Positions 22,242 to 33,941 of a stretch of DNA of 64,000 nt are shown here, in pieces. The stretch lies in assembly GCF_048569485.1 (NCBI RefSeq), contig NC_134353.1, forward strand, positions 529,883,008 through 529,947,007. The letters run 5' to 3'. Positions within the stretch are counted from its first letter, which is position 1; every line of letters starts with the position of its first letter. Both the position numbers and the translations under genes were made by a program. Below the pieces are notes generated by a model. It had not been told where the DNA came from. It worked only from the letters and a program-made list of their open reading frames with translations, and searched no databases. Source of the stretch: Anomaloglossus baeobatrachus (taxonomy: Eukaryota; Chordata; Amphibia; Anura; Aromobatidae).

Positions 22242-23234
22242 TCCTTTAGAATGACCCCCTGAGAGTGTATAATAAAGCCCACAACCAGAGGTTGTGGCTT
22301 ACCAGACCGCTTTTTGTGTGCCCTCCGGATTCCACAGCTCGGACCCCCAGTAGATGCAGAAGTTGCAGCAGCCAGCGCCGATCAGTGTGTGAACGCTGAT
22401 AAAATGGCGCCGGAGTGAGGAGGGGGGCGGGGTTTAGCCCAAGAGCGGGAAACGGAGGGCCAAGGAGAGATACAGGGGAGGGAAACATCTCCTCAGAGAG
22501 GAGTGTCCTCCCCTCTGCTGAACGGCCGGTGGGCGGCGCCGCACTGTTCCCCTGCATGACTGACATGCAGGGGCACTGAAAACGAAACTAGGCCGCATCT
22601 GAAGCCGGGGCCTAGATTTTTCCATGCGGCCGACGAGCAGGCACCCTCGGCGCGGTTCTCAGGAAAAAACCAGAGAACCGTCCGGAAATCACAGCAAAGT
22701 GACAAAACACACTCTCCCCACAATAAATGTACCCGGGACCCCTGAATAACGTCTCAATACTTAGCTTATGAGACGCAGGGCCAGGTCCCTGGGGGGGTGA
22801 ACGCTCCGTCCGGCAGGATCCTGACAGGGCTGCGGATGGAGACCGGTCTCCTGCCAAGCAGAGAGAACCGTGATGGCTCCCACTTCAAGCCAGAGCCTCA
22901 GGGGATGGTGAAGGAGCGCGGCATGTGAAGGCTCCAGCCTTGTAAAGTCAACCTTAACAGCACCGCCGACACAGTGGGGTGAGAAGGGACATGCCGGGAG
23001 TCCAGACTGGACCCGCTTTTCTTCCAAATCTTTGAAATCAAAAATCAGATGAGAATGCATGTGTGTGTGTGACCTCCTGAACACAAAGCATTGAACTGGT
23101 TAGATTTGTCATCCAGGGGGTGTATATGCTCGGAGGGAGGAGCTACACTTTTAGTGTAGTACTTTGTGTGTCCTCCGGAGGCAGAAGCTATACACCCATG
23201 GTCTGGGTCTCCCATAAGGAACGATGAAGAAAGT

Positions 23235-23851
23235 AAAATTTTCATTTTTTCCTTCCACATTGCTTTGGTTCCTGTGAAGCACCTAAAGGGTTAATAAACT
23301 TCTTGGATGTGGTTTTGAGCAGAGTGAGGGGTGCAGTTTCTAGAATGCGGTCACTTTTGGGTATTTTCTGTCATCTAGGCCTCTCAAAGTCACTTCAAAT
23401 GTGATGTGGTCCCTAAAAAAAATTATTTTCTAAATTTTGTTGGAAAAATGAGAAATCGCTGATGACCTTTGACCCCTTCTAACTTCCTAACGAAAAAAAA
23501 TTTTGTTTTGAAAATTGCGCTGATGTAAAGTAGACAAGTGGGAAAGTTTATTTAGTAACAATTATGTGTGACATATCTCTCAGATTTATGGGCATAAATT
23601 TTAAAAGTTTGAAAATTGCGAAATTTTCAACATTTTTGTAAAATTTCCTAAATTTTCACAAATAAATGCAAAAATTATCGGTTTAAATTTACCACTGACA
23701 TGAAGTACAATATGTCACGAAAAAACAATCTCAGAATCGCCAGGATCCGTTGAAGCGTTCCAGAGTTATAACCTGTCAAAGTGACACTGGTCAGAATTGC
23801 AAAAAATGGCCCGGTCATTAGGGTGTTTTAGTGGCCGGGGGTGAAGGGGTT
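23235..23851 (+). mobile_element. Right end of TTAA-flanked MITE-like repeat
   Basis: AT-rich sequence ends with 'ttgaagcgttccagagttataacctg', 'gtgacactggtcagaattgc' and 'ggtgaaggggttaa'. A matching start, 'ttaaccccttcaacacc', is at 15340, so the DIRS fossil and ~390 bp array appear to lie inside one TTAA-bounded element (15340-23851). TTAA ends are typical of piggyBac-type transposition. No transposase is present. Confidence 0.55.
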
Positions 23852-23854
23852 AAT

Positions 23855-26800
23855 CACAGAGTACAGATAACAAAATAAACTAAATGCAAATAATGAGCAG
23901 AGAAATTTCTCCTATGTAAAAAGAGCCTAAAGCCGCTTTACACGCAACGACATCGCTAAAGAGATGTCATTGCGGTCACGGAATTCGTGACGCACATCCG
24001 GCCTCGTTAGCGACGTCGTTGTGTGTGACACGCAGGAGCGACCGTTAACGAGCGATAATACTCACCATATCGTTGCTCGTTGACATGTTCCCCTATTCCC
24101 ATTTATCGTTGCTGCTGCAGGTACGATGTTGTTCGTCGTTCCTGCGGCAGCACACATCGCTATGTGTAACACCGCCGGAACGAGGAACCTCACCGTACCT
24201 GCGGCCTCACCGGAAAGAGGTGGGCAGGATGTTACGTCCCGCTCATCTCCGCCCCTCCGCTTCTACTGGGCGGCTGCTTAGTGATGTCGCTATGACGCTG
24301 AACGAACCGCCCCCTTAAAAAGGAGGCAGTTCGCCGGTCACAGCGACGTCGCTAGGCAGGTAAGTAGTGTGACGGGTCTGAGTGATGTTGTGCACCACGG
24401 GCAGCAATTTGCCCTTTACGCTCAACTGATGGGGGCGGGTACGCATGCTAGCAATATCGGTAACGATATCGCAGCGTGTAAAGCGGCCTTTAGACTAACT
24501 TGGGTAAACAGTCATCTAGGCGGTGGAAAAAAAAACAAAACACGTGTATCACCACGCAAAATAGTGGCTTCCTCAGGGGAGGTGGTGTGTGTGTGATAGT
24601 TGGCAAAACATGTGTCTTATATGCTGTCTATACAATGAGTCATAATGAAATAAATACCAGATGTGGGTAAATGTGGAGAGGCCACAAGCAGCGGCGGCCG
24701 AAAGTATAGCCTTAATGCCACAGCGCATCCCCAAAACACTGCACGGCCGGGAAGTGTGTACCCATAAAGAAGAGTTCCGGGCGTGCACAAAGATAAGGGA
24801 CAATATGAATGGTGCACACATCCCCTGACACATGCTGTGAATGGATGCGGGAGCGATTGGATTGTACGGACCCCACAAGCTGCACAGCCCAGATGTGCGC
24901 ATCAATAGTCCTGTGTATGCGCGAGTACTTAGAGCTGGATACAATCCAATTGCTCCCGCGCACATGTGCAGCATGTGCCAGGGGATGTGTGCACCACTCA
25001 TATTGTCCGTTATCTTTGGGCATGCACGGGACTCCTCTTTAGGCACCTCAGGGGCTCTGCAAATGTAACATGGCGTCTGCTATCTATTCCAGCCAGAGTA
25101 GTTTTCCAGAAATTGTTTTTGTAAATTTTGTTGGAAAAAGGAAAATTTGCTGCTCATTTTTTAGTTAGCATGTGAGAGAAGTTTAAAGTTTATGTTTCAA
25201 TAATCATGCTGATGTAAAGTAGACATGTGGCAAATGTTATTTATTAACTGTTTTGTGCAGTATTTAAGTGCATAAAATTTCAGAGATTGAAAATTGTGAG
25301 ATTTTCACATTTTTTGCCAAATGTTTGAAATTTTCATAAAAATATACAAATAATATTGAGCAATATTTACCACTATCATGAAGTACACCATCTCATGAAA
25401 AAAAATATGAGAATCACTGGGATAGGTTGAAGCGTTCCAGAGTTATTATCTCTTAAAGTCCAAGGAGAATAGAGCTGTGGAGAATAGTGCAAGAGGGTCT
25501 TACCAGGCAAACAACAGGCAAGTGAGACGTAGAGAACTCACCTAGAGGGGTTGTGAAAGTCACAACTCCTATAATAGCGTAGTACACAGGTGAAAAGATG
25601 CAGCCCTGAGGAAGTTAAATGGATTCAGAAGAAGAAACCGGGTGTATCGCCGCACTTTCACCAAACCAGTCGATGTCGATAAATTATTCCATATCTTTAT
25701 TCAATTTGCACAGGTCTAGTGAATAAAGACATGGAATAATTTATCTACATCGACTAGTTTGGTGATAGCGCGGCGAGAAACCCGATTTCTTCATCCGAAT
25801 CCAATTAACTCATAAAGTGACACTGGTGAGATTTTAAAAATTACCCTTGGTCATTAATGTACAAAGTGGCTAGGTCCTTAACCCCTTCAACACCACATGA
25901 TTTTCCATTTTTTCCTCCCCTTCCTCCAAGAACCAAAACTTTTTTATTTTTCCATCAACATAGCCATATGAGGGCTTATTTTTGGGGGGCAGAGTTGTAC
26001 TTTTGAATAAAGACCAGTGTCACTTTGACAGGTTATAACTCTGGAACACTTCAACGGATCCTGATGATTCTGACATTTTTTTTTCATGACATATTGTACT
26101 TCATGATAGTGCTAAAATTAAGAGGATATCTTGTGCATTTGTTTGTGAAAATATCAGAGTTTTACACGTAATCGCTTGTATAAGTGCTCAACGTAGAGAG
26201 CAGGATGAATATGAGCCATGCCATACGGCTTTGGGAGACAGAATAAATAAATCAACAGCAGTTGAAGAATTTGCTTTATTCATATATTTTTACGCTGTTT
26301 ACCATGCAGTATAAATGATTAGGAAGCTTTCTTCCTCTGGTTAGTATGATTACAGCAATACCAGGATTATATCGTTTTTTAGGTTTGGCTGCTGTCAAGA
26401 CTTTTTCACAAAAAAAAGTTTTTTTGCATCACTGAATTTTTAAGACTATAGATTTTATATTTTTCTGCCGAAAGAGTCATGTGCGGGCTTGTTTTTTGCA
26501 GGATGAGATGCAGTTTTTAGTACCATTTTGGGCCACATAATATTTTATCGCTTTTTAATCCACTTTTTGTGAGGCAAAAGCATAAAAAAACAGCAATTCA
26601 AGAACAGGTTTTTTTTCCGCCGTTGCCATAAAAGTGATGACAAATTTATTGTTCAGCAAGTATAGGGCCAAAAATATAATAAATTTATTGAACAAAATTT
26701 ATTTGCACATTAGAATACATAAAATTACACGGTGCCAACCAAGGAGTATAGTTGTGGCCGTTTTTACTATCTTGATATTGTCGGGTAATCCTGGACGAGG

Positions 26801-26896
26801 ATCTCTGGACGTCAAACTTGAGAAGATCTTCATTCCATATTGTTATATTTTATATTATATGAATTTTTTATGTATTTATTCATCTATTTTTCTATG
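23855..26896 (+). repeat. ~3 kb composite repeat, copy 2 (uninterrupted)
   Basis: Same order as copy 1: a MITE (23931-24489), hairpin (24790-25015), 'gaagcgttccagagtta' near 25430, short-loop hairpin (25660-25780), 'ttaacccctt' near 25876 and an AT-rich tail. It lacks the LINE and the Penelope structure, so it shows both original target sites. It has about 75 bp near 24675-24750 that copy 1 lacks. It ends where another insertion enters at 26897. Confidence 0.82.
23931..24489. mobile_element. Harbinger-like MITE (copy in composite repeat 2)
   Basis: Ends 'agccgctttacacgcaacg' and 'cgcagcgtgtaaagcggcct' are inverted repeats. The flanks are TAA at left and TTA at right. It is orthologous in position to 2080-2641, so it was already in the unit before the duplication. 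Confidence 0.72.
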
Positions 26897-27744
26897 AACA
26901 AGAAAGGAGAAAAGGCGATCATAGAAGCCCAGACACACAATAAGATATAATTCAATTTTTTATTTAGTATGAACAATCTTTAGTGCAGGCAGTGGTAAGG
27001 ACCAACATAATATGCATGATATTCATATATGCTCTAGACAAGGTAATGTCACAAATATATTACATTTCATAAACATCATATATATCTGTAATTTAGTATC
27101 CATAATTCCAATTACTCTCACTCATAAAAATATATATCGAGGAAAATAGATTATCCACCATACAATATGTGAGCTAAATTGATGTAAATAAGGCCACATG
27201 GCTGATAGCAATCCTGTCAAAGCGAATCTTAGCTAGTTAGATAAATACCGCCAATGTTTATATAGAGGACAAGCAACAATTGTTATATATCAAAAATAAT
27301 TATATATATCTTAAAGTGGTCAGTCCTGATAGTTGTATAACACCACCGGCTCAAATAAGCCCAACCCTATCACAGTCAGGACTGAATATACCACAAGTTT
27401 TTATATATATCACCTCCAATATACACAGTGGTGGTAATCATCACCCACAAAATGACGTAGATTGCAACCTGAATCAGGCTTGCAATCACATATATTGCGG
27501 TATAGATACCATCTATCTGTACCTACTAGCTATCGCCATTAGATGTCACTACAGCCATATAAAACATATATATATATGTATCACATTACACTGATCACCT
27601 GAGATCATCATCAAGCTGTTAATTTAGCCAGGTGACTAGCCATGTCTCAACATACCCACACCAGAGACAGGCAACAAACAGTGTAACCAGACATAAGGAG
27701 CATTAGAAGAGAGACATTACCAGTCAGGAGCATAGACTTTTTGC
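26897..27744. mobile_element. 848 bp insertion with 16 bp target duplication
   Basis: Flanked by 'catctatttttctatg' at 26881-26896 and 27745-27760. AT-rich with several 'atatat' tracts and no long coding frame. A variable-length 16 bp duplication points to a retroposed insertion (LINE- or Penelope-mobilised), but neither poly-A tail nor domain identifies it. Confidence 0.6.
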
Positions 27745-27799
27745 CATCTATTTTTCTATGTAGTCTTTTACACACAACTTTCCTCACACCTCACTTTGC

Positions 27800-27808
27800 A
27801 TTTTTGTA

Positions 27809-27845
<37 letters not shown>
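27800..27845. repeat. (TA)n microsatellite
   Basis: A run of TA dinucleotides next to the left end of the following DNA transposon. Similar runs lie at 29385-29415 and 32449-32478. Confidence 0.9.
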
Positions 27846-27849
<4 letters not shown>

Positions 27850-27861
27850 TTATACTATATA

Positions 27862-29212
27862 CTATAAGACGCACCGGACCATAAGACGCACCCTGGTTTT
27901 AGAGAAGGAAAATAGGAAAATAAAATTTTAAGCAAAAAATGTGGTCATGACACATTGTTGTAGGGCGAGTATCTGCTGCTGACACTATTATGGGGGTAAT
28001 GTCCCCAAATTCTCTACTAAGGTACCCCATCCTGGTAATGATCCTCCTGCCTTGTGTATATATATGTTCCTCATCCTGGTATAGCCCCATCTTGCTATAT
28101 ACTGCCATCCTGGTATGTGCTCCCATCCTGCTATATACGCCATCATCCTACTATATACGCCATCATCCTGCTCATATACCCCCATCATCCTGCTCATATA
28201 CTTCTATTATCCTGCTCATATACCCCCATTATCCTGCTCATATACTCCCATCATCCTGCTATATACCCCCATCATCCTGCTCATATACCCCCATCATCCT
28301 GCTCATATACCACATTATCCTGCTCATATACCCTCATCATTCTTCTCATATGCCCCCATCATCCTGCTCATATGCCTCCATCATCCTGCTCATATACCCC
28401 CATCATCCTCCTATATACCCCCATTATCCTGCTCATATACCCCCATCATCCTGCTATATGCCATCATCCTGTTCATATGCTCCCATCATCCGGCTATATG
28501 GTCCCATCCTGCTCATATACCCCCATCATCCTGCTCATATACCCCCATCATCCTGCTATGTCCTGCATCCTGTGACACACAAAAAAATAAACGTTTACAC
28601 TCACCTTTCCTTGCTCCACGCAGCGTCGCTCCTCCTCCTGTCTGCCGGCAGAGCTGTGTTGAGCCGGCCACGATCCCTGCAGCATCGCGATGTCCTCCTG
28701 TCTGCCCGCGCGACTGTGTGGACACGTGCGCACAGCGATGACGTCATCGCTGTGAGCACCGCTAGTTTCCACACAGCCGCGGCCGGCAGACAGGAGGACA
28801 TCGCAGTGCTGCAGGGGAACGGTGAGTACATTGATTCACTGCACCCCACGCTGATGATGATGCGCGGGGACCAGTGAATACAGCCGCACATGATCACTCC
28901 AGGCTGTAGTTGCCAGGGGTGATCACGCGAGCTGGCTGTTTACTATGTGCGCGTCCCGCCCATCACCCCGCTCACCTGTACCGCCGGCTTCAGTGCTGAG
29001 AGATGGGCGGGAGGCTGGGCGTGCATATGGAATGAGCGGGCCCACGTGGTCACGGCAGGCGCTGCTGCAGTCTGCTCATGCCGCCGATGACCCGCTCCAC
29101 CGCAGCACCCTCATTCCCCGCAGCCCTATATTCAGACCATAAGACGCACCCCCCACTTTCCCCCAACATTTGGGGGGAAAAAGTGCGTCTTATAGTCCGA
29201 AAAATACGGTAT
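27862..29212. mobile_element. Non-autonomous DNA transposon, 'ataagacgcac' family
   Basis: The left end carries 'actataagacgcacc' twice and the right end 'gtgcgtcttatagtccgaaaaatacggta'. It is embedded in TA-rich sequence, which would suit a TA target site, but the superfamily is not certain. The interior holds a ~21 bp minisatellite (28095-28560) and a GC-rich part with cAMP-element-like 'gatgacgtcatcgc' near 28737-28750. No transposase is present. Confidence 0.65.
28095..28560 (+). repeat. ~21 bp minisatellite
   Basis: About 20 units of 'catcctgctcatataccccc' with small variants. Because the period is near a multiple of three it gives overlapping long frames on both strands; these are not genes. 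Confidence 0.92.
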
Positions 29213-29387
29213 ATATTTATATGCATATTTGCTTATACTTATATGACTAATATGTATCACATTTTTTTATATTTTTTACACTTTTTTCAGTCAAGCACAC
29301 TTTACACATTTTGCATTGTTTGTCAATACATTTTATGCTTTTGCACTTCCTCATATATAGTGTATATATGTCTTATTATCATTCACC

Positions 29388-29420
<33 letters not shown>

Positions 29421-29439
29421 CTCTGTTGTGCAAAACACT

Positions 29440-29934
29440 TATACATGTTTACTTCACATATTTTTATGTGGGCCCCTGTTTTTTGGTTTAATTTCTATTT
29501 TAAATCCCTCTATCATAATCTTCCTGATTTAGACAATATGGATTGTTATACTGCATTGACTAAGTCCCAATCCTGAGTCTGTGCGCATGCTCCAAAGCAC
29601 GGTCGTGGGCGGTCATGTTGGCGGCTATAGGAGCTGAAGCGCAGGTGCCGTCTCCATGACGGCAGCCAACGCTCTCTCTCCGCTGCCCGCTGCCATGTCT
29701 TCCCTGATCACGGCCTGTGTGGAGGATGTATGCGCCGCGCTGTGACTCACCCGACATGTCAGCTGATTTGCGCTCAGCTGTTCACTGGCCACCGATGTGC
29801 TTAAATACCATCCCCCTACCCTTCCAACAGACGCTCCCTGAAGATGTTCTCACGAAACTTACATTGGAAGCGTGGGTATGTGGACAGAGGTAATATATGC
29901 TACTCATAAGCTCTTAAGCGGGCTTTACACGAGA
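29440..29934 (+). mobile_element. Penelope-like leader remnant with possible degraded hammerhead
   Basis: CTGAAGA at 29838-29844 and GAAAC at 29854-29858 are spaced as in the hammerhead core, with 'acgctcc' before and 'ggaagcg' after forming imperfect pairing. The segment precedes a MITE whose TTA target lies within it, and 30415-30900 continues beyond. The Penelope assignment is by resemblance to the other hammerhead-bearing segments in the window. Confidence 0.4.
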
Positions 29935-29937
29935 CGA

Positions 29938-30411
29938 TAGATTGTGCGATATATCGTCGGGGTCACGGTTTTCGTGACGCACATCCGGCATACCGCACGA
30001 TGCCGTCTTGTGTGACACCTCCTAGCGATGCAGTATCGCTCACAAATCATGAGTCGTGCACTCGTCGCTAGGTTTCATATAATTGTTTAATTAAAATGGC
30101 GGCGGTTGTTCATCATTTCCGGCTTAATGGAAGGAAGGAGGTGGGCGGGATGTTTACATCCCGCTCATCTCCGCCCCTCCGCTTCTATTGGCCGCCTGCC
30201 GTGTGACGTCACTGTGACGCCGAACATCCCGCCCACTCCAGGAAGTGGACGTTCGTCGCCCACAGCGAGGTCGTCCGGAAGGTAAGTACGTGTGACGGGG
30301 GTTAAACGCGTTTGTGTGCCATGGGCAACTAATTGCCCGTGACGCAAAAACGACGGGGGCGGGTACGATCGATTGTGCTATCGCACAATCTATCGTCTCG
30401 TGTAAAGCAGG
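29938..30411. mobile_element. Harbinger-like MITE (~474 bp)
   Basis: TSD TTA on both sides ('ctcTTA' left, 'TTActgc' right). Inverted ends are 'agcgggctttacacgagacg' and the reverse complement of 'cgtctcgtgtaaagcaggct'. The end palindromes 'gatagattgtgcgatat' and 'gattgtgctatcgcacaatc' lie just inside. No coding capacity. Confidence 0.85.
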
Positions 30412-31232
30412 CTTTACTGCAATCTCCATTCTATTAAACCTTTGAATTTTCTTTGCTCGCTCTGCCCAGTGGTTACCAGCCTTCTTATGTATTTTCTGCA
30501 CACTGCAGCAGCTATATTCTCTTCCTATTTGCTCTGCATTTCTATTTATCCCACTCCATTCAGATTTACATATGTATAAATTATCTGAGCTCCCCCTGCT
30601 GGTTATCTGCTGCTAGAGCTTGCATATCGTACTTTATATCTCCTTTGGATGGCAGTTAGGATGGACTAATCATATATATTTATTCATGGAATAGGCACGT
30701 CGCACTTTGATATCTATAGAGCCTTGGATGTATTTGTTTGATTTTTTCATCCTAATTTATTGCAATTTTTTATCCTCTGTCCTCTCCCAATATCTGTTGG
30801 CACCGTGTAATTTTATAAATTCTAAAGTGCAAATAAACTTTGTTCAATAAATTTGTTATATTTTTAGCCCTATACTTTGCGTTTCATGTTGTTTATATGA
30901 TATTAGTTTTTGGCCGTATTTATGTATTCAAAAAGGTATTTTGTGGTTACTAAATTTATTGTTCAGGTCAATACAATTACAGTAATACCACATTTATATA
31001 GGTTTTTTTATGTTTTGCCGCTTTTACACCATAAAAACTATTTTATAGAAAGAAAAATAGTTTCTGCAATGTTTTATGATGAAAAGACAGTTTTTGCTAT
31101 TATTTATTTTACATATTCACTGAAGGGGTTAACTACTGTGGCAGTTCTATAGATTGGATTGTTACGGAAGCAGTAATACGTGTACTTTTTTGTTTATTTA
31201 CTTTTTTACATAAATTTACTTATTTATTGGAA
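30412..31232 (-). repeat. AT-rich remnant of composite-repeat family
   Basis: Positions 30810-30895 ('ggcaccgtgtaattttat', 'ttgttcaataaatttgtta') are the reverse complement of 16100-16205. Positions 30900-31140 resemble the AT-rich interior of the TTAA-ended repeats. No gene seen. Confidence 0.5.
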
Positions 31233-32445
31233 TTATGTTACAGGGACCCGATCGCTTGGGAAAAGAGCGCAATTCTCTTCCTGCCTCATGAATGCTGTAA
31301 TCATGAACTCCTGGGTAGCTTTGGCTGTATGCTTGGGGTCATTGTCCATCTGTACTATGAAGCGCCGTCCGATCAACTTTGCGGCATTTGGCTGAATCTG
31401 GGCTGAAAGTATATCCCGGTACACTTCAGAATTCATCCGGCTACTCTTGTCTGCTGTTATGTCATCAATAAACACAAGTGACCCAGTGCCATTGAAAGCC
31501 ATGCATGCCCATCCATCACGTTGCCTCCACCATGTTTTACAGAGGATGTGGTGTGCCTTGGATCATGTGCCGTTCCCTTTCTTCTCCAAACTTTTTTCTT
31601 CCCATCATTCTGGTACAGGTTGATCTTGGTCTCATCTGTCCATAGAATACTTTTCCAGAACTGAGCTGGCTTCATGAAGTGTTTTTCAGCAAATTTAACT
31701 CTGGCCTGTCTATTTTTGGAATTGATGAATGGTTTGCATCTAGATGTGAACCCTTTGTATTTACTTTCATGGAGTCTTCTCTTTACTGTTGACTTAGAGA
31801 CAGATACACCTACTTCACTGAGAGTGTTCTGGACTTCAGTTGATGTTGTGAACGGGTTCTTCTTCACCAAAGAAAGTATGCGGCGATCATCCACCACTGT
31901 TGTCATCCGTGGACGCCCAGGCCTTTTTGAGTTCCCAAGCTCACCAGTCAATTCCTTTTTTCTCAGAATGTACCCGACTGTTGATTTTGCTACTCCAAGC
32001 ATGTCTGCTATCTCACCGATGGATTTTTTCTTTTTTTTCAGCCTCAGGATGTTCTGCTTCATCTCAATTGAGAGTTCCTTAGACCGCATGTTGTCTGGTC
32101 ACAGTAACAGCTTCCAAATGCAAAACCACACACCTGTAATCAACCCCAGACCTTTTAACTACTTCATTGATTACAGGTTAACGAGGGAGACGCCTTCAGA
32201 GTTAATTGCAGCCCTTAGAGTCCCTTGTCCAATTACTTTTGGTCCCTTGAAAAAGAGAAGGCTATGCATTACAGAGCTATGATTCCTAAACCCTTTCTCC
32301 GATTTGGATGTGAAAACTCTCATATTGCAGCTGGGAGTGTGCACTTTCAGCCCATATTATATATATAATTGTATTTCTGAACATGTTTTTGTAAACAGCT
32401 AAAATAACAAAACTTGTGTCACTGTCCAAATATTTCTGGACCTAA

Positions 32446-32448
<3 letters not shown>
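31233..32448 (-). mobile_element. Tc1-like transposon, 3'-truncated
   Basis: The right end 'ccaaatatttctggacctaactgta' (32424-32448) is the reverse complement of a well-known Tc1 terminus (tacagttaggtccagaaat) next to TA repeats, so TA target use is likely. The left end is lost: Tc1 similarity stops near 31290 inside the transposase gene. The leader 32090-32430 is typical of the family. Confidence 0.85.
31290..32089 (-). pseudogene. Tc1 transposase, frameshifted and truncated
   Basis: Starts MRSKELSIEMKQNILRLKKK. A helix-turn-helix follows ('SIGEIADMLGVAKSTVGYIL'), then the GRPR linker ('KRPGRPRMTT'), a second helix-turn-helix, and a catalytic domain. The catalytic domain shows the first Asp in 'ILWTDETKINL' and, in a shifted frame after about 31500, the second Asp in 'MDNDPKHTAKATQEF'. 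The third catalytic residue and the 'SPDLNPIE' motif expected after it are absent because the gene stops there. Intact members are about 340 residues; about 270 are readable here. The enzyme cut-and-pastes Tc1 DNA; this copy cannot. Confidence 0.88.
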
Positions 32449-32483
<35 letters not shown>

Positions 32484-32489
32484 GTATAT

Positions 32490-33280
32490 GTAACAAGGAA
32501 TAATAGAAAGAGAATATGCATGTTAGTGTTCAGATAAGAGACAGTTACCTGTAGTTATAAGGTAATGCATGCAAAGGGTATCATGGACGCCAGGGGCGTG
32601 GAGTCTGTGTAAAAAAACAAACGGAGGAGGCTACACAGCTGTCATCAGCCCCATAAACCATTACTGAGATTGACACGGCAACAGGGCACTCGGGAAGAGC
32701 TGAGGTAAAGCACCAGAACTGCTGCATCTAATGTGATGCACCAATTCTGGTGCAGCTGTGTGCTAATATTATTAGGCTGGGAAGGGCCCAATAACCATGG
32801 GACCTTCCCAGCCAGATAATACCAACCCCCAGCTGTCTGCTTTACCTGTGCTACTTACCAAAAATAAAGAGGACCCCACATCGTTTTTTAGGTTAACGAA
32901 GGCTAAAAACACCCATTTTGCCACATGAAAGGGGACTAAAGGGTACAAGCTTACACACCCTGCTCTAATCTAACCTTTCTCGTAGACAATCTCTCCTTAA
33001 ACTACTTCCAAAGGAGAGTGTGCCAAGCATTGAGCCCCCGGGTGTCAAATACAACCAAATGACACAATGCAGCCAGCAAATCACAGTAATGCCAGTAGCT
33101 AACATGGCTACGGCATTACTGAAAATGGCAGACAATCAATGCATGTTTATTAACTGTCTAGTAGCCGAGAAACATGCTGGGCAGGGACTGGAGTAGGGTG
33201 CTCAAGCATCTGCGATACTCAGACGAGTAACAAACATGCCTGAGTACCCCAATACTCGATCAAGCACGCTTGCCCATCAC
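32490..33280. repeat. Unclassified frog-type repeats
   Basis: Contains a small palindromic block around 32740-32815 ('ggctgggaagggcccaataa' with 'ccatgggaccttcccagcc') and, at 33205-33285, a 'cgagtaacaaacatgcctgag..caagcacgcttgcccatcac' segment with internal symmetry. I recognise no gene and cannot name the families. Confidence 0.4.
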
Positions 33281-33284
33281 TACA

Positions 33285-33941
33285 GCTATCTAATGTGTAT
33301 GGGACTGTAAAGCCCTGTGTGCAGGGAGAAGTGATACATACATTACACCAGACCCCACTCCCATTATCTCCACTGTGGGAACAATAACTGCCCTGTGTAT
33401 GGGGCTCTAATGCCCTGTGTGCAGGGAGAAGTGATACATACATTACACCAGAACCCACTCCCATTATCTCCACTGTGGGAACAATAACTGCCCTGTGTAT
33501 GGAGCTCTAATGCCCTGTGTGCAGGGAGAAGTGATACATACATTACACCAGAACCCACTCCCATTATCTCCACTGTGGGAACAATAACTGCCGTGTGTAT
33601 GGAGCTCTAATGCCCTGTGTGCAGGGAGAAGTGATACATATATTACACCAGAACCCACTCCCATTATCTCCACTGTGGGGAACAATAACTGCCGTGTGTA
33701 TGGAGCTCTAATGCCCTGTGTGCAGGGAGAAGTGATACATACATTACACCAGAACCCACTCCCATTCTCCCCACTGTGGGAACAATAACTGCCCTGTGTA
33801 TGGGGCTCTAATGCCCTGTGTGCAGGGAGAAGTGATACATACATTACACCAGAACCCACTCCCATTATCTCCACTGTGGGAACAATAACTGCCGTGTGTA
33901 TGGGGCTCTAATGTCCTGTGTGCAGGGAGAAGTGATACATA
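33285..33941 (+). repeat. 100 bp minisatellite, block 1 (~6.5 units)
   Basis: Units of almost exactly 100 bp start with 'gctctaatgccctgtgtgca' at about 33404, 33504, 33604, 33705, 33805 and 33905. Each continues with 'gatacatacattacaccaga' and 'tctccactgtgggaacaata'. Minus-strand frames repeating 'VSLLPAHRALE' are satellite artefacts. Confidence 0.95.

Larger units (their letters stand above)
18406..23229 (-). mobile_element. DIRS-type tyrosine-recombinase retrotransposon fossil
   Basis: Inverted terminal repeats lie at about 18455-18585 and 23090-23218. A DIRS-style internal complementary region at 18721-18812 has a first half that is the reverse complement of the left terminus (18406-18465) and a second half that is the reverse complement of the right terminus (23195-23228). 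Minus-strand order is gag-like ORF, reverse transcriptase, then tyrosine recombinase. The element is broken and incomplete in the middle, with a few interruptions, but its termini are well preserved and the gag-like frame is long, so it is probably not ancient. It sits inside a TTAA-ended repeat. Confidence 0.88.

Noticed and set aside
28730-28760. CRE-like 'gatgacgtcatcgc' as a promoter of a local gene
   Set aside because: It lies within a DNA transposon with no neighbouring gene; probably coincidental or internal to the element.
27990-28877. 295-codon frame with 'HPAHIPPSSC' repeats
   Set aside because: Mostly a ~21 bp minisatellite in a non-autonomous DNA transposon.
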